19,804 bases of DNA from Lentisphaeria bacterium UBA4640 (GCA_002405835.1 DHMO01000011.1:1-19804); one strand, 5' to 3'; numbered from the stretch's first letter, positions 5,999 to 13,639 are shown. Program-made: numbers and translations. The notes: generated by a model from the sequence alone, not told the origin.

Positions 5999-6900
5999 AA
6001 GAGATTCTTCTCCTTCAGATGTTTGTAACACGCGGTATCGCAGGCTTTGCCGCAGAGACATGCCACGTATCCGGTCGGGCGGCTGGGCAGGAAATCAAGT
6101 TTCGGATAGATGGCGCGCGCGGATTCGCGGTCAAACCGCTTTTCGCCGTTCAGAATGGCGTCCCGGTCGGGTTCGTCCTTCAGATATTCATCCGTCATGA
6201 ACGGATTGGATTTGTGCGCGCCGCGATAGTAGACTGCGCACTGCCAGGTATCCGTTCCGTGTTCGGAAACGGCATGTCCGGGACACGCCCTGATGCATTC
6301 GCCGCAGCGGTCGCAGAGCGTTCCTTTGAAGGGCTTGTCGCACTCCAGCGGAGCATCGGTGACGATGAAGACAAGCCGGACGAAGGGACCGAGCCCCGGA
6401 ACGATGATGTGTCCGGATTCGCCGACGGCACCGAGTCCGCAGATCTGCGCCGCCTGGTTGAAGTCCATGATGATGTCCGGAACCGGCTTTCCCGGCTCCA
6501 CGGCTTCCGCATGAACGAGTTCGTAGGTATCCACGAGTTCCGGATTGGTGGAGTGGTCGCCCTTGATGCGCAGATTTGAGATGTTGCGCTGAAGACACGC
6601 ATCGTAGCCTTCGTTTTCGATCAGCGCGCCCATCTTCAGCAGGAAGATTTCGGAAAGATCCTCGTCGATGAATTTGACGCCTATCTGCGTGTAGTTGTTG
6701 TACTGGGAACGGTCGTTCATCGTGCGGTAGAGCGCACGCGGGACGCGGAAAGCGAATCCGATGACACAGGTTGCGCAGGGCAGAATCATCTTCGGATCCC
6801 GCTGGGGATCCGTTTCCGCGAAATGCGCGATGTCGCCGATTCCGACCAGTGACGCGCCGTATTCAAGAGCCTTTTCCTTGATGATTTTTGCATTCAGCAT
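5995..6900 (-). CDS. QueG-like double [4Fe-4S] protein, second of three
   Basis: The 301-residue product is a paralogue of both neighbours. It starts MLNAKIIKEKALEYGASLVG, has QICGLGAVGESGHIIVPGLG and IVTDAPLECDKP, then CDRCGECIRACPGHAVS (CX2CX2CX3C). WQCAVYYRGAHKSNPFM and CGKACDTACYKHL give the second cluster set, sharing the WQCA-YY and C-ACDTACY patterns with the gene at 5057. GAGGAG stands seven to eight bases before the ATG at 6900. It lies 11 bases after the first paralogue and overlaps the third by four bases. Keeping three different paralogues in one transcript suggests distinct subunits or substrates rather than redundancy; this is inference. Confidence 0.75.
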   Translation of the reverse strand: MLNAKIIKEKALEYGASLVGIGDIAHFAETDPQRDPKMILPCATCVIGFAFRVPRALYRTMNDRSQYNNYTQIGVKFIDEDLSEIFLLKMGALIENEGYDACLQRNISNLRIKGDHSTNPELVDTYELVHAEAVEPGKPVPDIIMDFNQAAQICGLGAVGESGHIIVPGLGPFVRLVFIVTDAPLECDKPFKGTLCDRCGECIRACPGHAVSEHGTDTWQCAVYYRGAHKSNPFMTDEYLKDEPDRDAILNGEKRFDRESARAIYPKLDFLPSRPTGYVACLCGKACDTACYKHLKEKNLL

Positions 6901-6911
6901 AAGAGTTCTCC

Positions 6912-7982
6912 TCAGCGGTCCATTTTCCAGGCTTTCCCGGTGCGGCGCAGCGGTTTTTCAAAGCGTCCGTTCATGCAGCCGCCCTTCTTTTCGAGCATGC
7001 TGACACATGCGCGGATGCAGCCGCCGCACTTCGCCATATTGTAGCCGACCCAGGTCGGAAAATATTTTTCGAGCGCGGTGTAGACTTTCATAATTTCCGC
7101 TTCGCTTGCGGCGCATTTGCCTTCAAGCAGATTCAGATCGCCATTCTCATTCCTGTCCCAGACGGCTTTCGGAACGAACGGGTTGTAGTGGCGTCCGCCA
7201 TGCGTGTAAAAGGCGTAACACTTCCATTCGTCGAGCTTGCCCCATTCGCAGATTTTTCCGCCGAGATTGACCTTGACGCTCTCTTTTGCGCTGAGACAGC
7301 CGCCTGGACACTCGCGGACGCACGCCATGCAGCGGCGGCAGAGCGCGGGGCCCGCATACATCGGGTCGGGTTCCAGCGGTGCATCCGTGAAGATGAACGC
7401 CACACGCTGAAGCGGACCGAACTGCGGTGTCAGGAACATTTTGCTCCAGCCCATCTCGCCAAGTCCGCAGGCAACCGCCGCAAGACGGAAATGGAACTGG
7501 AGGTCGGGCGGCATCTGATTCGGGCTGACCGCGCGGGTAAACTGCACGGAACGGTGATGCGCCGTTTTGTTCTTCTCCTGATTCATGACATTGATCTGCT
7601 CTTCCGGCGAAAGCGTGTTGCCGGGCGAAGCGTCCATATCCGAGACGCATCCGCGCGCACCGGTGTTGCGGTAGACCGCCGCCTCGTAGCCGTGATCCTC
7701 GATCAGCTTTCCGACGTGGTAGAGAACCGCGGGTGCAAAAATTTCATTGATTCCGCCGTATGCCATCGAGGGGTACTGGTAGAACTGGGTTCCCTCTTCG
7801 ATTCCGCGCTGCACTCCGCGCGGGATGCGGAAGACCATGCCGATGACGCGGGTCGCTTCAGGGAAGATGTATCGCGGATCCATCTCCGGCGGCGCACCTT
7901 CAAAACGCGCCATGTCGCCGATTCCGCAGACGTCGGCTCCGGCGGCAAGCGCCGCAGCTTTCACCATTTCACTTGTCAGCAT
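6912..7982 (-). CDS. QueG-like double [4Fe-4S] protein, first of three
   Basis: The 356-residue product starts MLTSEMVKAAALAAGADVCG, has VACGLGEMGWSKMFLTPQFG and FIFTDAPLEPDP, then CRRCMACVRECPGGC with the CX2CX2CX3C spacing. WKCYAFY and KCGGCIRACVSML provide the second Cys group. It is longer than its two paralogues because of an insert around residues 115-165 (DMDASPGNTLSPEEQINVMN). The start at 7982 is preferred because AGGAGG lies eight bases upstream; an in-frame start at 8009 has no such site. The start lies 64 bases after lacI, with a copy of the lacI operator in between (8016-8027). The regulator suggests a carbohydrate-related inducer, but the reaction is unknown. Confidence 0.75.
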   Translation of the reverse strand: MLTSEMVKAAALAAGADVCGIGDMARFEGAPPEMDPRYIFPEATRVIGMVFRIPRGVQRGIEEGTQFYQYPSMAYGGINEIFAPAVLYHVGKLIEDHGYEAAVYRNTGARGCVSDMDASPGNTLSPEEQINVMNQEKNKTAHHRSVQFTRAVSPNQMPPDLQFHFRLAAVACGLGEMGWSKMFLTPQFGPLQRVAFIFTDAPLEPDPMYAGPALCRRCMACVRECPGGCLSAKESVKVNLGGKICEWGKLDEWKCYAFYTHGGRHYNPFVPKAVWDRNENGDLNLLEGKCAASEAEIMKVYTALEKYFPTWVGYNMAKCGGCIRACVSMLEKKGGCMNGRFEKPLRRTGKAWKMDR

Positions 7983-8015
7983 TCTGCTTTTCCTCCTGTT
8001 GTAAAGCATGTTTGC

Positions 8016-8027
8016 TCTATCGTTTGA
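8016..8027 (-). promoter_or_regulatory. Candidate LacI operator before the Fe-S genes
   Basis: The minus strand reads TCAAACGATAGA, matching the site after the lacI promoter (TCAAACGATTGA on the plus strand, 9034-9045) at 11 of 12 positions. The central CG and flanking TCAA are typical of LacI-family half sites. It lies 33 bases before the first Fe-S start. I see no strong -35/-10 pair beside it, so it may act on an internal weak promoter or as a roadblock. Confidence 0.6.
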
Positions 8028-8046
8028 CCATTTGGTTCAAAAATTT

Positions 8047-9012
8047 TTACGTAAGCTGAAAATGTCTTGTTTTCAAGGTTTCGAATTCCGGGGAACCGGC
8101 GGGACGGAACACCGTCGGGAACAGACGGTTCCCGGGAACGGTTCCGCTGTCTTCGATCTGACCGAGGAGCATGGAGCAGAGCTCCCGGACCATGTCGCCG
8201 GTATTCGAATGAATCACTCCCGCGATCTCCGGAGCATTCATGAAAGGCCCGCGGCAGTTCGCATGAACGAGCAGCTGCGGATGATAGCCGGGGAACTCGT
8301 CACCGAGCAGATCCTGAAGCATGAGAAGGGTCTGCCAGCCGCTGGTGAGAATCCATTCCGGCTTTTCCGTGCAGACTTTGCGGAGCTCCGCGGCACGCGC
8401 TTCCAGATCAAACGGCAATATGCGGACCTCCGCCTCGCGTCCGCGCCGATGCGCCGCGAGCTGGAACGCCCCGCTCCATGCGGAGTTGCGGAAGAAAAGT
8501 CCGGTGATCCGCCCGTCGACTCGGGCAAGCGCGGTATCAAGAGAGTGTCCAAGGTCGGGATTCATCACCGAACCGCGGCTCACGGAGGTATCGTAAACTG
8601 CGGTCGGGAGTTTCGGGAAATAGTTTTCCGGAAGGTCGGCTCCGGAAAGAATGAGCCCGTCCACATCGCGGTCAGTGAGAAAATCTAAAGCGGCGCAGTC
8701 GGCTTCCGGTCCGCGCACAGCAATGAGGAGCTGATAGCCGTGTTCGCGCAGAAAATTCAGAATCAGGTTCGCGAAATGCGCGCTGTAGGCGTTTGTAAGA
8801 TCTCCGCAGACGAGTCCGATCGTGCGGCTCTTCCCGCAGCGGAGCGTGCGTGCGGAAGCGGAAGGACGGTAGTTCAGTTCCTTGAGAGCGGAATCAATGC
8901 GCGCCCGCGTCTCCGGCGTCATACGCGCCTGCGAACTGTGATTCAAATACTTTGAGACCAGAGTGAAATTCACCCCCGCCAGCTTCGCCACATCTTTTAA
9001 TGTCGGTTTCAC
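8047..9012 (-). CDS. LacI-family transcriptional regulator
   Basis: The 321-residue product has the family N-terminal helix-turn-helix, TLKDVAKLAGVNFTLVSKYL at 4-23, followed by TPETRARIDSALKELNYRPS and the hinge region, then a periplasmic-binding-protein-like effector domain beginning RTIGLVCGDLTNAYSAHFAN. The recognition helix is unusual, NFTLVSKYLN in place of the common (S)xxTVSRVLN. The start is GTG at 9012 with GGAG (9019-9022) six bases upstream. Such proteins normally bind a sugar or nucleoside and control nearby catabolic genes. A strong promoter with an adjoining operator lies upstream, and a second operator copy lies before the next gene, so it probably represses itself and the Fe-S operon. 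The ligand is unknown. Confidence 0.9.
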   Translation of the reverse strand: MKPTLKDVAKLAGVNFTLVSKYLNHSSQARMTPETRARIDSALKELNYRPSASARTLRCGKSRTIGLVCGDLTNAYSAHFANLILNFLREHGYQLLIAVRGPEADCAALDFLTDRDVDGLILSGADLPENYFPKLPTAVYDTSVSRGSVMNPDLGHSLDTALARVDGRITGLFFRNSAWSGAFQLAAHRRGREAEVRILPFDLEARAAELRKVCTEKPEWILTSGWQTLLMLQDLLGDEFPGYHPQLLVHANCRGPFMNAPEIAGVIHSNTGDMVRELCSMLLGQIEDSGTVPGNRLFPTVFRPAGSPEFETLKTRHFQLT

Positions 9013-9033
9013 GTCCCGCTCCGGATAATTTGC

Positions 9034-9081
9034 TCAAACGATTGACTTCTTTAATATAGTCGCCATTTCAGTAAATGTCAA
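9034..9081 (-). promoter_or_regulatory. lacI promoter with adjoining operator
   Basis: On the minus strand TTGACA (9081-9076), 17 bases, then TATATT (9058-9053): near-perfect sigma-70 boxes. Seven bases beyond the -10 box lies TCAATCGTTTGA (9045-9034), a near-palindrome with central CG covering the expected transcription start. A repressor bound here would block initiation, indicating autoregulation. Confidence 0.8.
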
Positions 9082-9174
9082 ATGCTGTCAGTAAAATTAT
9101 CCGGCAGGATGTGCATTGTAAAGTTAAACGCACATCTCATGCTCATGATTTAAAGGTGCATTTTCCTCTGCAGT

Positions 9175-10020
9175 TCACCGTTTCGGGAACAGAGGAAGCA
9201 CGAAGGGACCGATCAGCAGCCACAGAACAGCTCCGGCGGCGAGGAAGGGACCAAAGGCGAATTTGCGGCGGAGACGTCCGCGCTTCCATGCGTCGAGAAG
9301 CAGCCAGAGCAATGCGAAGAGACTTCCCGCAAACATCGCGAAGAGCGCTCCGAAAACGCCGATGAACCCGGCTGCGGCCATAAGAAATTTCACATCGCCC
9401 CAGCCGAGAGCGTCGCGTTTGAACAGCAGTTTGCCCGCCCACGCGGCGCAGCTGCAGAAAAGTCCGATTGCCGCAATCGAGGCCAGAGTGAAGAGAAACG
9501 CATGGAACGGCGGCATCTTTGCCGACGGCACAAGAAGGCTCCAGAACAGCGCAAGAATCATCGCAGTGTATGTGAATTTATCCGGAATAATCCGCAACTC
9601 ACAGTCGGTGCAGGTGCTCCCGACAGAAAGGACGATCAGGGTCCACGGGATCAGGACGGTGAGCGGTTTTCCCGCCCGGAGCGCAAGATACGAGGTGAGG
9701 GTGAACAGAATTGCAGTTGCCAGCTCAATGAGAATGTAGCGCGGCGAGATGGGCAATCCGCAGCCTTTGCATTTTCCGCGCAGAATCAGCCAGCCCAGAA
9801 TGGGGATGTTTTCCAGCGGTCCGAGCTTGTGTCCGCATTTAGGGCACGAGCTCGGCGGCCAGACAATGGAGATTCCGCGCGGAATCCGCCACACGCAGGC
9901 AGTCGTAAAGCTCCCGAAGCAGGCGCCGAGGATGAAGCTGTAGATAAGCCACAGAGTCGTTGCCGCGGCGCCGTACAGGGCGAGCCAGTCGAGTATTGCC
10001 GTTTGAAGTGAGGCGAGCAT
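9175..10020 (-). CDS. pilD: Prepilin peptidase (type IV leader peptidase, A24 family)
   Basis: The 281-residue polytopic inner-membrane enzyme cleaves and N-methylates type IV pilin-like precursors. Visible features are the N-terminal ILGACFGSFTTACVWRIPRG, a zinc ribbon with Cys59/Cys62 and Cys84/Cys87 (CPKCGH, CKGCG), and the two catalytic aspartates Asp139 (TDCELRIIPD) and Asp209 (GWGDVKFLMA), with a later FAFGPFLAAG block. Length and zinc ribbon are those of full bifunctional PilD. The gene is last in a transcript with three secreted discoidin proteins, 12 bases after the third, which is not its usual pil/gsp context. The natural substrate in this window is the pseudopilin at 18916-19731. 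Confidence 0.93.
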   Translation of the reverse strand: MLASLQTAILDWLALYGAAATTLWLIYSFILGACFGSFTTACVWRIPRGISIVWPPSSCPKCGHKLGPLENIPILGWLILRGKCKGCGLPISPRYILIELATAILFTLTSYLALRAGKPLTVLIPWTLIVLSVGSTCTDCELRIIPDKFTYTAMILALFWSLLVPSAKMPPFHAFLFTLASIAAIGLFCSCAAWAGKLLFKRDALGWGDVKFLMAAAGFIGVFGALFAMFAGSLFALLWLLLDAWKRGRLRRKFAFGPFLAAGAVLWLLIGPFVLPLFPKR

Positions 10021-10032
10021 GGGGACGCGCGG

Positions 10033-10482
10033 TTACTTTGCGAAAACCTGAACTTCCCAGAGGGAGCTGCCGTAATTCGTTCCGCGTTTGTCGCACTGAA
10101 TGCGGACGAACTGTGCTTTTTCAGCGGGGAAGGTAATCGTTTCGACTTTGCCCTTGCCGTCCTTCTGCTCGGAAACGGTCTTGAATTCCTTGCCGTCCAT
10201 GGAGAGCTGAACTTTGTATTCCTTTGCATAGGCGTTTTCCCAGCGGAGAACAACTTTGCCGACATCCTGAGCGGAACCGAGGTCGATCATGATCCACTGG
10301 TTGTCGCGGAAGCTGGAAGACCAGCGGGTGTTGAGCTTGCCGTCAACAGCCTTTGCCGCTTCCACACCTTTCATCTGGGTGGAGCTTGCGGTGGCGGTTT
10401 TGTTCAGGGCAAGGTTGACTTCTCCGGCGGAAACACCGATTGCCGCGACTGCGATTGCTGCGAAGATTGCTTTTTTCATCAT
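10033..10482 (-). CDS. Secreted single-domain discoidin (F5/8 type C) protein, third of three
   Basis: The 149-residue product has a signal peptide (MMKKAIFAAIAVAAIGVSA, cleavage likely before GEVNLALN), then a single F5/8 type C fold covering the rest. Signatures are NLALNKTATASS, AVDGKLNTRWSS, QWIMIDLGSAQDVGKVVLRW, YKVQLSMDGKEF and a terminal FVRIQCDKRG...WEVQVF. Such domains bind carbohydrate or anionic surfaces and are normally attached to an enzyme; this one stands alone. ATG at 10482 is chosen because AAGGAG lies seven bases upstream; a longer frame to 10605 would overlap the preceding gene. It sits 25 bases after the second copy and 12 before the prepilin peptidase gene. A glycan-binding role outside the cytoplasm is inferred. 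Confidence 0.85.
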   Translation of the reverse strand: MMKKAIFAAIAVAAIGVSAGEVNLALNKTATASSTQMKGVEAAKAVDGKLNTRWSSSFRDNQWIMIDLGSAQDVGKVVLRWENAYAKEYKVQLSMDGKEFKTVSEQKDGKGKVETITFPAEKAQFVRIQCDKRGTNYGSSLWEVQVFAK

Positions 10483-10507
10483 TTTCCAACTCCTTCTTTC
10501 TGATTTG

Positions 10508-10963
10508 TTATTCACTGTATACTTCAAACTCAAAGACGGAATATCCGGCTTTGGTAAGACGTTTTTCGCAATAGAGACGGACGAACCGCGCCTGGACGGG
10601 AGCAAACTTCAGCTCCTCAATCCCGCCCGATCCGTCACTTTTGACGGATGCGTCCGTCCAGTCTTTCCCATTCAGAGAAAACTGAATCCGGTACGTTTTC
10701 GCCGCGGCAGTCTCCCAGAAAACGACAACGCGTCCGACAGTTTTGACGGATGCCAGATCCACCGTCAGCCACTGCGGATCGGAGAAGCGGCTCGCCCAGC
10801 GGGTGCGGGATTTTCCGTCACATGCCCAGTGTGCATCGACTCCGAGATACTGGATCGAGCTTGCGGAGACTTTCCGGTTGAGAGCCAGATTCTCTTCCGC
10901 CTCCGCATGGAACACGGACAGCGTCCCGGAGAGCAAAAGGAGAATGAGCATGGCTTTCATCAT
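10508..10963 (-). CDS. Secreted single-domain discoidin (F5/8 type C) protein, second of three
   Basis: The 151-residue product has a signal peptide (MMKAMLILLLLSGTLSVFHA, cleavage near AEAEENLALN) and one discoidin fold: NLALNRKVSASS, ACDGKSRTRWASRF, QWLTVDLASVKTVGRVVVFW, YRIQFSLNGKDW, ARFVRLYCEKR and FEFEVY. It is a clear paralogue of its two neighbours, with substitutions spread over the whole length, so the triplication is old rather than an assembly duplication. The ATG at 10963 overlaps the upstream stop (ATGA, 10960-10963) and no strong ribosome binding site precedes it, so translation is probably coupled. Confidence 0.85.
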   Translation of the reverse strand: MMKAMLILLLLSGTLSVFHAEAEENLALNRKVSASSIQYLGVDAHWACDGKSRTRWASRFSDPQWLTVDLASVKTVGRVVVFWETAAAKTYRIQFSLNGKDWTDASVKSDGSGGIEELKFAPVQARFVRLYCEKRLTKAGYSVFEFEVYSE

Positions 10964-11412
10964 TTTTCAAAAACCTGAAATTCGCGGAACGAGTAACCGC
11001 CGTACTGCTGGATGCGGAACTGTCCGGTGAAACGCACGAACCGTGCGGGCTGAGGGGAGAAGGAGAGAGTCTCTTCTCCACCCTTTCCATCGGTGTTGCG
11101 GATGGCGTCAATCCAGTTTTCTCCGTCGCTGGAGAGCTGGATTTTATAATCGAGCGCCGCGGAGTTTTCCCAGAGAATGACGACTCGTCCGACAGTTTTG
11201 ACGGAACCGAGGTCGACTTTGAACCACTGCGGATCGTTTCCATGAGCGGAGGACCAGCGGGTTTTTGTTTTGCCGTCGACGGCAAATTCGGGGAGCAGGT
11301 TCTGATTTTCAACAGAACTTGCTTCGGCCGGGCAGTTGAGAGCCAGGTTCGGCATTTTCGTCTGCGCTGCGAGTCCGAGGGCCGCAAAAAGCATGATCCA
11401 CATCAGTCTCAT
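10960..11412 (-). CDS. Secreted single-domain discoidin (F5/8 type C) protein, first of three
   Basis: The 150-residue product starts with a short signal peptide (MRLMWIMLFAALGLAA, cleavage near QTKMPNLALN) and carries one discoidin fold: NLALNCPAEASS, AVDGKTKTRWSSAHG, QWFKVDLGSVKTVGRVVILW, YKIQLSSDGENW, ARFVRFTGQFRI and a final FREFQVFEK. ATG at 11412 is chosen over an in-frame TTG at 11418 because GGAGG (11420-11424) is seven bases upstream. It is the first gene of the discoidin-pilD transcript, and a promoter is visible upstream. A ligand cannot be predicted; an extracytoplasmic glycan or surface target is inferred. Confidence 0.85.
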   Translation of the reverse strand: MRLMWIMLFAALGLAAQTKMPNLALNCPAEASSVENQNLLPEFAVDGKTKTRWSSAHGNDPQWFKVDLGSVKTVGRVVILWENSAALDYKIQLSSDGENWIDAIRNTDGKGGEETLSFSPQPARFVRFTGQFRIQQYGGYSFREFQVFEK

Positions 11413-11436
11413 AAACAATCCTCCATGATTTCAGAT

Positions 11437-11465
11437 AGCATACCACATCTTCCGGCATTTTACAA
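11437..11465 (-). promoter_or_regulatory. Candidate promoter of the discoidin-pilD operon
   Basis: On the minus strand TTGTAA (11465-11460), 17 bases, then TATGCT (11442-11437), preceded by TG at the extended -10 position. It lies about 25 bases before the first start codon. Each box matches consensus at four of six positions. The 215-base gap 11413-11627 also holds the divergent promoter of the gene at 11628. Confidence 0.5.
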
Positions 11466-11560
11466 CCTTTCCGCGATAAAAAATAGCGTATTTCTCTGCA
11501 AAAATGCTTTTTTTTCATGGAATTTGTGGCGTTTCTTCATGCTTTTTCCGGAAAGAGGTG

Positions 11561-11588
11561 TTGCAAGCTGTTCTTTTATGACTATATT
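11561..11588 (+). promoter_or_regulatory. Candidate promoter of the 11628 gene
   Basis: TTGCAA (11561-11566), 16 bases, then TATATT (11583-11588), the same -10 box seen before lacI and both tRNAs. It lies 39 bases before the ATG, with AAGGAGG at 11616-11622. Confidence 0.6.
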
Positions 11589-11627
11589 ACATCTTAAACA
11601 ACCGATAAAAATTTTAAGGAGGCGCTT

Positions 11628-13619
11628 ATGTACAAACTTCGTTTCAGACAGGTTCATCTGGACTTTCACACTTCACCGGTGATTCCCGGGATCGGGGAGA
11701 AGTTCGATAAAAAGGTTTGGCAGGAACGCCTGAAAGCCGCACATGTCGATTCCATCACCTGCTTTTCGCTCTGTCACCACGGCATGAGCTACCATCCGAC
11801 CAAAGTCGGCATGATGCACCCGAATCTCAAGTTCAATCTTCTGCGCGCCCAGCTTGACGCCTGCAAGGAAATCGGCGTCAATGTCCCTGTTTACCTGACC
11901 GCCGGAATCAACAGCTACGCCGCGGAAAATCATCCCGAATGGCGCGAAATCAATGAAGACGGCCGCTATGTCGGCTGGGAACCGAGCCCGCTCAAACCCG
12001 GCTTCCGGACGCTCTGTTTCAATACGCCGTATCTCGATTACCTCTGTGACCACATTGCCGAAACCATGCGGATGTTCCCGGATGCGAACGGCATTTTCCT
12101 TGACATCATCAATCAGGCGCCCTGCTGCTGCCCCGCCTGCATGAAAGGAATGTACAAGGAGGGATATGACCCGCAGAAGCCCGAAGACCGCGCCGCTTTT
12201 GCGCACAAAGTTCTGATGAACTACTACCGCCGCACCTTTGAAACGGTCCGTTCGATTGACTCGAAAATGCCGATTTTCCACAACAGCGGACACGTCCCCG
12301 TGGGATGCCAGGAGATTCTGCCGTATTTCAGCCATCTGGAACTCGAATCGCTCCCGACGGGCGGCTGGGGGTACGACCATTACCCGATGTCCGCCGCATA
12401 CAGCCGCAACCTCGGACTTGATTTTCTCGGCATGACCGGCAAGTTCCACTGCACCTGGGGCGAATTCGGCGGATTCAAGCACCCGAACGCGCTCCGCTAC
12501 GAATGCGCCGCAATGCTCGCCAACAACTCCAAATGCAGCATCGGCGATCAGCTCCACCCGGACGGCGAACTGGACCAGACCACATATGAAATCATCGGCG
12601 CCGCCTATTCCGAAGTCGAAAAGAAGGAGGAATGGTGCCGCGACGCCCGTTCTCTTGCGGAAATCGCCGTTCTTGCGGAAGAATCGGTGAAAGACGCCTC
12701 CGCCGGCGCTTCACGTCTGCTCCTGGAAGCGCACCTCCCGTTTGATTTCATCGATGAAACGATGGATTTCGAACGCTACAAAATCATTGTTGCCGCAAAT
12801 GAAAAATCTCTTTCGGAAACGGCCGCGGCAAAGCTCGAGACTTTCCTGAAGAACGGAGGAAAACTTGTGATTTCCGCAGATGCTCTGCTGAAACCCGGAA
12901 TACCGGAACCGCGTTTCGCGTTCGGCGCGGAATTCGGTGAAACTTCTCCGTTCAATCCCGACTATGTCTGCATGGAGAGTGAATTTGCCGGAAACTTCAA
13001 GACTCCGTTTCTCATGCATCTGCCCTCGCGCCGGATGAAGGCTGCAACAGTCCGTTCCGCAGCGAAGGTTTACGATCCATACTTCAACCGCACTGTTGAA
13101 CATTTCTGTTCCCACCAGCACACGCCGAACAAACCGGAGCCTTCCGGATTCGATGCGGTTGTGTTTGACGGCAGAATTCTCTGCTTTGCGCATCCCGTTT
13201 TTTCGCTTTACCATGCAACGGGCGCGGTGATGCACAAGCAGCTCTTTGAGAACGCTCTCCGCGCCTTCCTCGGAAGGAAAGTCCAGCTCGAAACGGAAAA
13301 TCTGCCTTCGACCGGACGCGTCACTCTGATGCGTCAGGATGCGCAGAACCGCACGATCTGCCATATTCTCTATGCGCCGACTGTTCTGCGCGGCGGCAAA
13401 CTGGAGCTTGGCGGCAACCAGCGCGAGCTGAACACGACAGAGATCATTGAGGATCTTGTGCCGCTGTACAACGTAAAAGTTTCGGTGAAGACCGCCGGCC
13501 CTGTCCGCCGGGTTGTTCTTCAGCCTGAAAACCGTGAACTCCCGTTTGCGTTTGAAGACGGCAAAACGACGTTCACTGTTCCGAAGTTCACCTGTCACAC
13601 AATGGCGGTGATTGAATAA
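11628..13619 (+). CDS. Glycoside-hydrolase-like protein (GHL6-type barrel plus GATase/beta-galactosidase-trimerisation-like domain)
   Basis: The 663-residue product has no signal peptide and seems cytosolic. Residues 1 to about 340 look like a (beta/alpha)8 barrel of the hypothetical glycosyl hydrolase type: VHLDFHTSPVIPG, DSITCFSLCHHGMSYHPTK, VPVYLTAGINSYAA, then NGIFLDIINQAP with Asp159 and a Cys cluster CCCPAC (Cys166, 167, 168, 171). Residues about 355-430 (HLPFDFIDETMDFERYKIIV, LETFLKNGGKLVIS) match the flavodoxin-like/GATase-1-like domain seen in GH42 beta-galactosidases and relatives. A beta-rich C-terminus follows (TGRVTLMRQDAQNRTICHIL). The family is known mainly from sequence; substrate and catalytic acids cannot be fixed here. 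Translation is supported by AAGGAGG six bases from the ATG. The gene is monocistronic and divergent from the discoidin operon, with a hairpin downstream. Confidence 0.8.
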   Translation: MYKLRFRQVHLDFHTSPVIPGIGEKFDKKVWQERLKAAHVDSITCFSLCHHGMSYHPTKVGMMHPNLKFNLLRAQLDACKEIGVNVPVYLTAGINSYAAENHPEWREINEDGRYVGWEPSPLKPGFRTLCFNTPYLDYLCDHIAETMRMFPDANGIFLDIINQAPCCCPACMKGMYKEGYDPQKPEDRAAFAHKVLMNYYRRTFETVRSIDSKMPIFHNSGHVPVGCQEILPYFSHLELESLPTGGWGYDHYPMSAAYSRNLGLDFLGMTGKFHCTWGEFGGFKHPNALRYECAAMLANNSKCSIGDQLHPDGELDQTTYEIIGAAYSEVEKKEEWCRDARSLAEIAVLAEESVKDASAGASRLLLEAHLPFDFIDETMDFERYKIIVAANEKSLSETAAAKLETFLKNGGKLVISADALLKPGIPEPRFAFGAEFGETSPFNPDYVCMESEFAGNFKTPFLMHLPSRRMKAATVRSAAKVYDPYFNRTVEHFCSHQHTPNKPEPSGFDAVVFDGRILCFAHPVFSLYHATGAVMHKQLFENALRAFLGRKVQLETENLPSTGRVTLMRQDAQNRTICHILYAPTVLRGGKLELGGNQRELNTTEIIEDLVPLYNVKVSVKTAGPVRRVVLQPENRELPFAFEDGKTTFTVPKFTCHTMAVIE

Positions 13620-13639
13620 CGTCGCTTCTAAATGAAAAT

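Noticed and set aside
6019..6602. Second copy of a queG gene for queuosine synthesis
   Set aside because: The protein in this region has the first cluster motif but lacks the QueG-type second cluster and sits among two paralogues under a LacI regulator, so a queuosine role is not supported.
5408..8027. Several 80-280 codon plus-strand frames across the Fe-S genes
   Set aside because: They are antisense to three genes with cluster motifs and coupled starts; GC-rich codon bias leaves the opposite frames open.
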